Under the pieces are notes generated by a model. That model saw only the letters and a program-made list of their open reading frames with translations, was not told where the DNA came from and made no database searches. DNA of 64,000 nucleotides, from positions 1-64,000 of the forward strand of contig CAXTEJ010000006.1 in assembly GCA_964243295.1 (NCBI GenBank). Direction: 5' to 3'. The translations under genes and the position numbers were made by a program. The stretch comes from CAXTEJ01 sp964243295 (GTDB lineage: Bacteria; Actinomycetota; Actinomycetes; Actinomycetales; Angustibacteraceae). This document shows, in pieces, positions 17,642 through 26,509 of this stretch (position 1 is the stretch's first letter; every line of letters begins with the position of its first letter).

Positions 17642-19230
17642 CGGGTCGCGCCCTCGCCCACGGGGCCGCCGGCGGTCGGGGCGGCGCCCGGGTGTCCGGC
17701 GGCCAGGGCGCCGGCTAGCACGTCGCGGTCGTCGAACGGGTGCACGACGCCCGCGACCTCCTGGCCCTGCTCGTGGCCCTTGCCGGCGACCAGCAGCACG
17801 TCACCGGCACCGACCAGGCCGGCGGCGTGGGCGATGGCGTGGGCGCGGTCACCGACCTCGACCACCTGGGTGCTGCGGCGCTCTGCGGCCTCGCGGGCAC
17901 CGGCCAGGACGGCGGCGCGGACCTGCGCGGGCACCTCGCTGCGGGGGTTGTCGTCGGTGACGACCACGACGTCGGCGTGCTCGGCCGCCGCGGCGCCCAT
18001 GCCGGGGCGCTTGCCCGGGTCGCGGTCGCCGCCGGCGCCGAGCACGACGACCAGCCGGCCGCCCGGCGCGACGGTGCCGCGCAGCGCCTGCAGGGCCGCG
18101 GCGACGGCGTCGGGGGTGTGGGCGTAGTCGACCACCGCGAGCGGCTGCCCGGGCCCGGTGGCCCCCACCTGCTCCATCCGGCCCGGCACCCCGCCGGCGC
18201 GGGCGAGGCCGGCGGTGACGTCGTCCGCCCCGAAGCCGGCGGTCAGCAGCATCACGGCGGCGACGGCGGTGTTCATCACGTTGAAGTCGCCGGGCAGCGG
18301 GCAGCGCAGTGCCAGCACCGACCCCTCGCGTGAATGGAGCACGAAGCGGGTGGTGAGGCCCTCTGGCACGCGGTCGGCCACCGTCCAGTCGGCCGCGGCC
18401 GCGGCGGACGACGACACCGTGGTGACCGGCACCCCGGCCGTGGCGGCGACCTCGCGGCCCCCGGCGTCATCGACGACCACGACGCCATGGCGGGAGTGGT
18501 CGGGGGTGAACAGCAGCGCCTTGGCGGCGAGGTAGGTGCGCATGTCTCCGTGCAGCTCGAGGTGGTCCTGGCTGAAGCTGGTGAACCCGGCGACGTCGAC
18601 GACGACACCGTCGACGCGGTGCTGGGCGAGGGCCTGGCTCGACACCTCCATCGAGCAGACGCTGACGTGCCGCTCGCGCATGGTGGCCAGCAGCCGGTGC
18701 AGGTCGGGCGCCTCGGGCGTGGTGCGCACGCTCGGGCTGCTGTCGTCGGCCACGCGGGTCTCGACCGTGCCGATCATGCCGGTGGTGCGCCCGAGGGCCC
18801 GCAGCGCGGCGTCGAGCAGGAACGTCGTGGTGGTCTTGCCGTTGGTCCCGGTGACGCCGAGCAGCAGCAGGTCGCGGCTGGGGTGGCCGTAGACCTCGGC
18901 GGCGACCCGCCCGAGCACCGCGCGGGGGTCCTCGGTCACGAGCACCGGCAGACCGCTGGGGGTCGCCCGGTGAGCGCCCTCGGCGTCGGTGAGCACGGCC
19001 AGCGCCCCGGCGTCCGCGACCTGCTGGGCGAAGTCGCCGCCGTGCGCGCGCGAGCCGGGCAGCGCGGCGTACAGGTCGCCGGGGCCGGCCGCGCGCGAGT
19101 CGAGCGTGACGCCGGTGACGACGACGCGCCCGCTCGAGGAGGGGATGAGGTCGGCGCCCGCCGTGAGCGCGAGCGCCTCGAGGGAGGACCCGGCGCCGGC
19201 GAGGGGACGCAGACCGGCTGGCGTCGGCAC
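17638..19230 (-). CDS. murE: UDP-MurNAc-tripeptide synthetase MurE, probably meso-DAP adding
   Basis: 530 aa from GTG at 19230. The ATP loop is LGVTGTNGKTTTTFLL near residue 130. The substrate-selecting motif DDNPRSE near residue 430 has the DNPR signature that in this family indicates meso-diaminopimelate rather than L-lysine. That agrees with dapF elsewhere in the window. The last 25 residues (AAGHPGAAPTAGGPVGEGATR) are a low-complexity tail. Confidence 0.96.
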   Translation of the reverse strand: MPTPAGLRPLAGAGSSLEALALTAGADLIPSSSGRVVVTGVTLDSRAAGPGDLYAALPGSRAHGGDFAQQVADAGALAVLTDAEGAHRATPSGLPVLVTEDPRAVLGRVAAEVYGHPSRDLLLLGVTGTNGKTTTTFLLDAALRALGRTTGMIGTVETRVADDSSPSVRTTPEAPDLHRLLATMRERHVSVCSMEVSSQALAQHRVDGVVVDVAGFTSFSQDHLELHGDMRTYLAAKALLFTPDHSRHGVVVVDDAGGREVAATAGVPVTTVSSSAAAAADWTVADRVPEGLTTRFVLHSREGSVLALRCPLPGDFNVMNTAVAAVMLLTAGFGADDVTAGLARAGGVPGRMEQVGATGPGQPLAVVDYAHTPDAVAAALQALRGTVAPGGRLVVVLGAGGDRDPGKRPGMGAAAAEHADVVVVTDDNPRSEVPAQVRAAVLAGAREAAERRSTQVVEVGDRAHAIAHAAGLVGAGDVLLVAGKGHEQGQEVAGVVHPFDDRDVLAGALAAGHPGAAPTAGGPVGEGATR

Positions 19231-19239
19231 GAGGTGAGG

Positions 19240-21222
19240 CTACCCGCCCGCCGTGGTCAGCCGGATCCCCGGCGACGCGGCGCCGGTCGGCGGGATCTGC
19301 TTCTCCTGCAGCGCATAGGTCATGACGTCCTTGAACACCGGGGCTGCGACCGTGCCGCCGTAGTAGCCCTTGACCGGCCGCTGCAGGGTCACCGCGATGA
19401 CGATCTGCGGGTCGTCCGCGGGGGCGAGGCCGATGAACGACCCGGTGAAGCCGCTGTAGCAGCGGCAGGCGTCGTCGTAGCGCTGGGCGGTGCCCGTCTT
19501 GCCCGCGACCCGGTAGCCGGGGATCTGGGCCTCGGGCGCGGTGCCGTCCTTGCTGACGACGCCCTCGAGCATCGCGACGACCTGGGACGCCGTCTTCTCG
19601 CTCACGACGCGGGTGCCCTTCGGCTGGGGCGTCGGCACGATGGTGCCGTCAGCCCGCCGCGTGCTCCGGACCAGCGTCGGCGGGATGTGGACGCCACCGT
19701 TGGCGAGGGTCTGGTAGACCCCGGCGGCCTGGACGGCGTTGACCGACAGGCCCTGGCCGAACAGCACGGTGTAGCGCTGCGAGCCGCTCCAGTCGGCCGC
19801 CTGGGCGAGGATGCCGCGGCTCTCGCCCGGGAACCCGAGACCGGTCGGGACGCCGACGCCGAACCTGGTGAGGTAGTCGCGCATCGTCGGCGCCGGCACC
19901 CGCTCGCCGGCCATGATCGTGCCGACGTTGCTGGACTGCGCGAGGACCCCCGCCAGGGTGAGGTGCTCGACCGGGTGCACGTGGGAGTCGTGGAACACCT
20001 TCCCGGCCCGCTGGAGGGTGTAGGGGACGGTGAACGGCGAGGACGGGGTGACCACGCCCTCCTCGATCGCGGCCGCGACCGTCATGACCTTGCCGGTCGA
20101 GCCCGGCTCGTAGATGTCCTCCAGCGCCCGGTTGTGCAGGTTGGCGGTGAGCGCGGCGCCCCGCTGCGAGGGGTCGAGCGTCGGCGCGTTGGCGAGCGCG
20201 AGGATGCGGCCGGTCTTGACCTCGATCGCGACGACGGTGCCCGACAGGGCATCCGTGGCCTTGACCTGCGCGGCGAGAGCCTGCTCGGACTTCCACTGCA
20301 GGTCGCGGTCGAGGGTGATCGTGACGTCCGCGCCCGGCACCGCGGGGGTGCTGTCGATCTCGCCGGTGGCGATCTGGCGACCGCTCGGGTCGCGCTCGAA
20401 CGTGCGCGTTCCGGCGGTGCCCGACAGGTCGTCGTCCAGCATCTTCTCGAGGCCGCCGAGCGGCTTGTTGTCGGCGGTGTACCAGCCGGTCACCGCGCCG
20501 GCGAGCCCGCCGGCGGGGTGCGTGCGCTGGCTGGTGCGGACGCCGCTCACCCCACCGATGTCGAGCGCGTCGACGCGACGCCACACCTGCGGGGTCACGG
20601 TCTTCGCCACGACGGAGTAGCCGCGCTTGCCGGTCAGCTTGCCCTGCACGGTGGCCACGTCCAGGCCCAGCAGCGGAGCGAGCTCGGCCGCGGCCTCGGC
20701 CGGCCCCTGCTCGACCTTCCTGGTCTTGCCGGTGACCGGGTCCGTGACGAAGCGGTACCACTCCCGGGTCACGCGCTGGTCGGCGACGACGTCCCACCGC
20801 TCGACGCTGGCGGCCAGCACGGCCCCGTCGCTGTCGCGGATCGAGCCGCGCAGGGCGGGGGTCGTGACGGTCGTGAGCCGGGTGCCGAGGGCGGCCTTGG
20901 CCATGGTGGAGGCGTCGAGCGCCTGCAGCCGCATCAGCTGGGCGGCGAAGAGGCTGAGCACGACGCAGACGGCGAGGAACATCGCCCGCACCCGGCGGTG
21001 GGTGTTGCCCAGGCGCGGCAGTCGCATCGGGTGGGCGCCACCGCCCATGCCGGCGCGGCGCGCGGTCGGGGCTGCCGAGCGCGGCCGGCCGGCGGGGCGC
21101 GGGCCGGCTGACCGCGGCTGGGTGCCGGGCTGCCTCGGCGGGCCGGCTGCGGGGCGATGGCCGGACGTCGGTCCGGGGCCGGCCGCGCGGGTCGGGCGTC
21201 CGCGTGGCTGGTCCACACTCAC
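19240..21222 (-). CDS. ftsI: FtsI / PBP3-type septal transpeptidase
   Basis: 660-aa class B penicillin-binding protein. A Pro/Arg/Gly-rich cytosolic tail of about 75 residues precedes the membrane helix at about 80-98. A dimerisation domain follows, then the transpeptidase domain with the catalytic S-x-x-K (STGK, Ser375), SSN (430-432) and KTG (575-577). Two Cys residues near 586 and 588 (DACRCYS) lie just after the KTG motif. Start is GTG at 21222, overlapping the ftsL-like stop as GTGA. It cross-links septal peptidoglycan with FtsW. Confidence 0.96.
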   Translation of the reverse strand: MSVDQPRGRPTRAAGPGPTSGHRPAAGPPRQPGTQPRSAGPRPAGRPRSAAPTARRAGMGGGAHPMRLPRLGNTHRRVRAMFLAVCVVLSLFAAQLMRLQALDASTMAKAALGTRLTTVTTPALRGSIRDSDGAVLAASVERWDVVADQRVTREWYRFVTDPVTGKTRKVEQGPAEAAAELAPLLGLDVATVQGKLTGKRGYSVVAKTVTPQVWRRVDALDIGGVSGVRTSQRTHPAGGLAGAVTGWYTADNKPLGGLEKMLDDDLSGTAGTRTFERDPSGRQIATGEIDSTPAVPGADVTITLDRDLQWKSEQALAAQVKATDALSGTVVAIEVKTGRILALANAPTLDPSQRGAALTANLHNRALEDIYEPGSTGKVMTVAAAIEEGVVTPSSPFTVPYTLQRAGKVFHDSHVHPVEHLTLAGVLAQSSNVGTIMAGERVPAPTMRDYLTRFGVGVPTGLGFPGESRGILAQAADWSGSQRYTVLFGQGLSVNAVQAAGVYQTLANGGVHIPPTLVRSTRRADGTIVPTPQPKGTRVVSEKTASQVVAMLEGVVSKDGTAPEAQIPGYRVAGKTGTAQRYDDACRCYSGFTGSFIGLAPADDPQIVIAVTLQRPVKGYYGGTVAAPVFKDVMTYALQEKQIPPTGAASPGIRLTTAGG

Positions 21223-21872
21223 CTCGTCGTCGTGCTCGTCGGGTCGGGCTGCTGGTTGGTGCCGTCGGCGGTGCTGGTTCCCGTGGCGTCGGACGTCGGG
21301 CTCGTGGCGGCGCCGGCGGTGGCCGCAGCCGCGTGATCGGCAACGGTAGGTGCGGCGGGCCCGGGCGCCGGCTTCGCCACGCCGAGCACGCGGCCGTCCG
21401 ACAGCCGCAGGAACGCGACCGACCCGGACGGCACCATGCCGAGCGCGCCGGCGCGCAGCGACAGCTGGGCGGGTGAAGCCTGCTGGGCGATGTCCTCGGT
21501 GAGCGCCTGCGACTGGTCGGCGAGCTCGCTGGAGGTCGTCTGCAGCTCCTGCAGCCGGAAGGAGCCCTCGGCGAGGTTGATGTTGATCATCAGCAGCGCG
21601 AACAGGCCGCCCACGAGCAGCACGAGGCAGCCGAGGGCGAAGGCGGTGCGGCTGCGGTCGCTGACCGGCGCGGCGACCGCGCGCAGGGGGCTGCGCAGCG
21701 GGCTGCGGGCTGCGGTGCGGGCTGAGCTGCGGGCCGAGGCGCGCGCCGCGAGCCGGGCGGGGCCGGCGAGCGCGCTGCGCGTGACCGGCACCGGACGCAG
21801 CCGGGGGCGTGGGTCGGTCGCAGCGGTGCCGCGCGACCGGCTGCGGGTGCTCGACGCCAGGGTCTGGCTCAT
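21219..21872 (-). CDS. ftsL: FtsL-like septum protein
   Basis: 217 aa, identified by position between rsmH and ftsI and by architecture. A basic Ser/Arg/Ala-rich cytosolic tail (residues 1-72) precedes one membrane helix at about 75-97 (FALGCLVLLVGGLFALLMIN). A short leucine-type coiled coil follows at about 100-135 (RLQELQTTSSELADQSQALT). The C-terminus is a long Ala/Thr-rich tail. FtsL-type proteins form a complex with FtsQ and FtsB. Sequence conservation is low, so the name rests partly on synteny. Start is ATG at 21872, overlapping rsmH. Confidence 0.85.
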   Translation of the reverse strand: MSQTLASSTRSRSRGTAATDPRPRLRPVPVTRSALAGPARLAARASARSSARTAARSPLRSPLRAVAAPVSDRSRTAFALGCLVLLVGGLFALLMININLAEGSFRLQELQTTSSELADQSQALTEDIAQQASPAQLSLRAGALGMVPSGSVAFLRLSDGRVLGVAKPAPGPAAPTVADHAAAATAGAATSPTSDATGTSTADGTNQQPDPTSTTTR

Positions 21873-22849
21873 GCGAGGTGTCCTCTCGTGGAACGCACGC
21901 GCTCGGCCGCCCGCAGCCGGGCCGACGCTGCTCTGGGATTCTGCTGGATCTCGGCCTCGCTGGCCGGTTCCCCGCCGCGTGTCAGGAGACGCAAATACGG
22001 GGCGTGCTCGGGCAGCTCGACCGGCAGGCCGGGGGGCGTGGTGCTGCGGGCCCCGGCGGCGAGGGTCTGCTTGACCGGTCGGTCCTCGAGCGAGTGGTAG
22101 GCGAGGACGGCGATCCGGCCCCCGACGGCGAGCGCGTCGACCGCGGCGGGCAGGGCCGCCCCGAGGGCCGCGAGCTCCTCGTTGACCTCGATGCGCAGCG
22201 CCTGGAAGGTGCGCTTGGCGGGGTTGCCGCCCTGGGTGCGCGTGGCGGCGGGAACGTTGGCGCGCACCAGCTCGACGAGCCGCCCCGAGGTGGTGAAGGG
22301 CTCGCGGTCGCGCTCGCGGGCCACCGCCTTGGCGATGCGCAGGGCGAAGCGCTCCTCGCCGTACTCGCGCAGCACGCGCGCGAGGTCGGACACCTCGTAG
22401 GTGTTGAGCACCTGCGCGGCGGTCACGCCGCCGGACTGGTCCATGCGCATGTCGAGGGGGGCGTCGACGCGGTAGGCGAAGCCCCGGTCGTCCTCGTCCA
22501 GCTGCAGCGACGACACGCCGAGGTCGAGCAGCACGCCCTGCACCTCGGTGATGCCCAGCCGGGCGAGCACGTCCGGCAGCTCGTCGTACACCGCGTGCAC
22601 CAGGCGCACGCGGTCGCCGAACGAGGCCAGCCGCTCGCCCGCGAGCGCCAGCGCCTCGCGGTCGCGGTCGATGCCGACCAGCAGCGCCTCGGGGCAGGTG
22701 GTCAGCAGCGCCTCGGCGTGACCACCCATGCCGAGCGTGCCGTCGACGACGACCGACCCGGGGGCGCGCAGCGCGGGCTCGAGCAGGCCGACGACGCGGT
22801 CGCGCAGCACCGGCACGTGACGCGAGGCGGCGTCGCCGGTGCGGCTCAT
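21869..22849 (-). CDS. rsmH: 16S rRNA (cytosine-N4)-methyltransferase RsmH
   Basis: 326 aa from ATG at 22849 (MSRTGDAASRHVPVLRDRVV). It is SAM-dependent and modifies C1402 (E. coli numbering) of 16S rRNA. Family motifs are VDGTLGMGGHAEALL, GVLLDLGVSSLQLD, RGFAYRVDAPLDMRMD and KRTFQALRIEVNEEL. It is second in the dcw cluster after mraZ, separated by 250 bp in which I see no gene. It overlaps the ftsL-like gene by 4 nt. Confidence 0.96.
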   Translation of the reverse strand: MSRTGDAASRHVPVLRDRVVGLLEPALRAPGSVVVDGTLGMGGHAEALLTTCPEALLVGIDRDREALALAGERLASFGDRVRLVHAVYDELPDVLARLGITEVQGVLLDLGVSSLQLDEDDRGFAYRVDAPLDMRMDQSGGVTAAQVLNTYEVSDLARVLREYGEERFALRIAKAVARERDREPFTTSGRLVELVRANVPAATRTQGGNPAKRTFQALRIEVNEELAALGAALPAAVDALAVGGRIAVLAYHSLEDRPVKQTLAAGARSTTPPGLPVELPEHAPYLRLLTRGGEPASEAEIQQNPRAASARLRAAERVRSTRGHLA

Positions 22850-23099
22850 CGCGTCCTCCTGTCCGTGCCGGCTGCTGCAGTGGGTCGGGTGTCGTGGTGC
22901 CCGGTGGACGCCGTGGTCCGTCCCGTCAGGTCCCCAACCGCTCCCCCGGCGGGCCGGGAGCGTCTCGCCGACGGCCTGGCACCGGGGAAGGTGCGCCAGG
23001 AGCGAGCGGCGGACGGGAGCGGGTGGAGACCTGATCGGACGGGCGGGTCGTGCTGGTCGGACGGCGTGGGCCCGGATCGGTGGTGCGGCGGAACGCGGG

Positions 23100-23531
23100 T
23101 CACAGCAGGCCGGGGACCACCTCCTCGGACTGCTCGGAGAAGCCCTGCTCGTTGGCGTCGACGTAGGTGGCCCAGGCGGCGGCGTCCCAGATCTCGACGC
23201 GCGACCCGGCGCCGATGACGGCGCAGTCGCGGTCGAGGTGGGCGTACTGGCGCAGCAGCGGCGGGATGGTGATGCGGCCCTGGCGGTCGGGCACCTCGTC
23301 GCTCGCCCCGGAGGTGAGCATGCGGACGTGGGCCCGGGCCTCGCCGCTGGTGGTGGGCGCAGCGCGCATGGCGTCGGCCAGGCGGGCGAACTCCGCCACC
23401 GGGTAGACGTACAGGCAGCGGTCCTGGCCGCGGGTGATGACCAGGCCCTCGGCGAGCTCGGCGCGGAACTTGGCGGGCAGGAACAGCCGGCCCTTGTCGT
23501 CCAGGCGCGGGGAGTGCGTGCCGAGGAACAC
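23100..23531 (-). CDS. mraZ: Transcriptional regulator MraZ
   Basis: 143 aa from GTG at 23531 (VFLGTHSPRLDDKGRLFLPA), the usual MraZ start; the in-frame upstream extension is Arg-rich noise. It has two SpoVT/AbrB-like halves: DDKGRLFLPAKFR near residue 10 and DRQGRITIPPLLRQY near 85. MraZ is a ring-shaped DNA-binding protein that controls its own dcw promoter. The expected three-box operator is present at 23615-23639, inside the promoter. Confidence 0.96.
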   Translation of the reverse strand: MFLGTHSPRLDDKGRLFLPAKFRAELAEGLVITRGQDRCLYVYPVAEFARLADAMRAAPTTSGEARAHVRMLTSGASDEVPDRQGRITIPPLLRQYAHLDRDCAVIGAGSRVEIWDAAAWATYVDANEQGFSEQSEEVVPGLL

Positions 23532-24159
23532 GGCCCACCCCCCGCCCGGCACCGCGCTCGCACGCCGCCTCGACCCTGCTCGACCCTGGCGCGACACCCC
23601 GCGCTCCGATGTCCTCCACATTACCCCACTTCACTCCACGGTCAACCGTCCACCACCCCTCCGGTCCGTCGGACGCGCCCTGGTGACGCCGCGGCACCCG
23701 AGCGTCGTCGCAGGTCAGGGCCATGCGGTGGTGACGCGGGCGCGGTGGGGCGCTGTGGAGCGGCTCGGGCAGTGCCGACGTCCGGCGGGGCCGCTGCCCG
23801 CACGTGACGGCGGCGCCCACCGCCCTGGCGCGAGCTCCGCGCTGGTGGTGGGGCGATGTGGGAGCAAAATCCGCGGTCGCCGCGTTGCACCACCGATGGC
23901 GTCAGCTGGGTGCCGCGCACCCGCGCGGGCCCATGTCGGCGGGTGCGGTCAGCGGCTGACAGACGGCGGTCGACGGCGCACCATGGTGGCGGGCATTCTG
24001 GCGGCGGGGCTTCGGGCGATGGACACCGCTGCCCTTCGCGTCCAGGCGCACAGGCACGCCCGTGTCACGGCACGACCGCACCACCGGCACGACCGCAGGC
24101 CCGACGCACCGAGCACCACCCGCAGCTGCTTCAGACGCAGCACCGACTCAGGAGGCCCC
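23532..24159. other. mraZ-moxR divergent spacer, 628 bp
   Basis: It contains the mraZ leader (about 80 nt) and promoter/operator. Beyond 23650 I see no credible gene. The plus-strand reading frame open upstream of moxR is composition-driven, since a strong Shine-Dalgarno marks the internal GTG at 24160. No clear promoter for moxR could be picked out. Confidence 0.7.
23615..23645 (-). promoter_or_regulatory. mraZ promoter with three MraZ boxes
   Basis: On the minus strand TTGACC (23645-23640) and TAATGT (23623-23618) are separated by 16 nt, a good actinobacterial -35/-10 pair. Three GTGGR boxes lie at 23639-23635 (GTGGA), 23629-23625 (GTGGG) and 23619-23615 (GTGGA), each separated by exactly 5 nt. 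MraZ is known to bind such TGGG-type repeats at 10-bp spacing. The boxes fill the promoter spacer and -10, implying autorepression of the dcw operon. Confidence 0.88.
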
Positions 24160-25149
<990 letters not shown>

Positions 25150-25213
25150 CCGGCGTGACCCTCACCCTCGAGCTCACGGTCGGAGGCAGCGCGACGCCTG
25201 CCTCGGGTCACGC

Positions 25214-26509
25214 ATGGTGAACCTTCGCGCCTATCGCCGTCGCGCTGGTCGCGCGCTCACCGCCCCGGTGCAGCGGCTCACCACGCGCGGGCGCGCCGTG
25301 CTGAGCGCCGGCGTCACAGCCGCCGTGTGCTCGCTGCTGCTCGGCCAGCGCGACCTGCTGCGCGTCGGGGTGCTGCTGGCGGTCGTGCCGTTGCTGACGG
25401 TCGCCGTGCTGGCCCGTGCGCGCTACCGGCTCGCCTGCACCCGCACCGTCACACCGCAGCGGGTCGAGGCGGGGCAGTCGGCCCGTGTCGTGCTCGAGAT
25501 CGCCAACGTCTCCGGCACGCGGTGCGGCCTGGTGCTCGCCGAGGAGCAGGTGCCGTACGTGCTGGGCTCGCGGCCCCGCTTCGTCCTTCCCGGCCTCGAG
25601 CCGGGCGAGCGGCGCGCGATCGCGTACCCGGTGAGGTCCGAGCTGCGTGGCCGCTTCCCGATCGGGCCGCTCACCCTCACCCTCACCGACCCGTTCGGCA
25701 TGGGCGAGCACCGCCGCTCGTTCAGCGTGCGCGACGAGCTCGTGGTCACCCCGCCGGTCGTGGCACTTCCCCCGGTCGCGCTGTCGGGCGACTGGACGGG
25801 CACCGGTGACACCCGACCCCGCGCGGTGGCCGCCAGCGGCGAGGACGACGCCACGACCCGCGAGTACCGCCAGGGTGACGACCTGCGCCGCGTCCACTGG
25901 CGCTCGACAGCGCGCCGGGGCGAGCTGATGGTGCGCCGCGAGGAGCAGCCGTGGCAGAGCCGGGCGACGCTGCTGCTCGACCGTCGCCGCAAGGCGCACT
26001 CCGGAGAGGGCGCCGGGTCGAGCTTCGAGTGGGCCGTCAGCGCCGTCGGCTCGGTGGCCGCCCACCTCGCCGGGCGCGGCTACGCCGTCCGCTTCGTTGA
26101 CGGTTCGGACGCCGGCGCCGGGCTCAGCCTGTTCGACCCGGTGCCCGACACCTCGGCCGCGGCCGTGCTGGACGCGCTAGCGAGCGTCGAGGCCGGCGGT
26201 GAGCTCGAGCTCGAGCGTGCCGTCCGGGCCAGCTCGTCCGGCGGCGGCCTCGTGGTGGCCGTCCTCGGTGCGCTGCGCGCATCGGACGTCGCCCACCTCG
26301 CCCCCCTGCACCGCGCCGGGACGTCGTGCCTCGCCCTCCTGGCGGCACCACCCGCCGGGGCCGCCGCCCGCGCCGACCACGACGCCGCCCTCGAGCTGTT
26401 GCGCGCCGCCGGCTGGGACGTCGTCCCGGCCGAGGAGGGCGAAGCCCTCTCGACCACCTGGAGCCGCGTCGGCTCCGGACGAGCCCTTGCCACCGGAGGA
26501 GCACGATGA
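25214..26509 (+). CDS. DUF58 domain-containing protein
   Basis: 431 aa. Two membrane helices near residues 30-65 precede an extracytoplasmic-type beta region, then the DUF58 core (REYRQGDDLRRVHWRSTARRGELMVR) near residues 215-245. The C-terminal part resembles a VWA-like fold. The partner of MoxR ATPases, its biochemical role is unproven. The stop overlaps the next start as ATGA. GTG at 25217 is an alternative start one codon later. Confidence 0.93.
   Translation: MVNLRAYRRRAGRALTAPVQRLTTRGRAVLSAGVTAAVCSLLLGQRDLLRVGVLLAVVPLLTVAVLARARYRLACTRTVTPQRVEAGQSARVVLEIANVSGTRCGLVLAEEQVPYVLGSRPRFVLPGLEPGERRAIAYPVRSELRGRFPIGPLTLTLTDPFGMGEHRRSFSVRDELVVTPPVVALPPVALSGDWTGTGDTRPRAVAASGEDDATTREYRQGDDLRRVHWRSTARRGELMVRREEQPWQSRATLLLDRRRKAHSGEGAGSSFEWAVSAVGSVAAHLAGRGYAVRFVDGSDAGAGLSLFDPVPDTSAAAVLDALASVEAGGELELERAVRASSSGGGLVVAVLGALRASDVAHLAPLHRAGTSCLALLAAPPAGAAARADHDAALELLRAAGWDVVPAEEGEALSTTWSRVGSGRALATGGAR

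Noticed and set aside
18334..21111. Plus-strand ORF of 925 codons opposite murE/ftsI
   Set aside because: Shadow of conserved genes; no domain-like content.
23434..24159. N-terminal extension of the MoxR protein
   Set aside because: The frame is open, but GGAGG before GTG 24160 and family length mark the real start.
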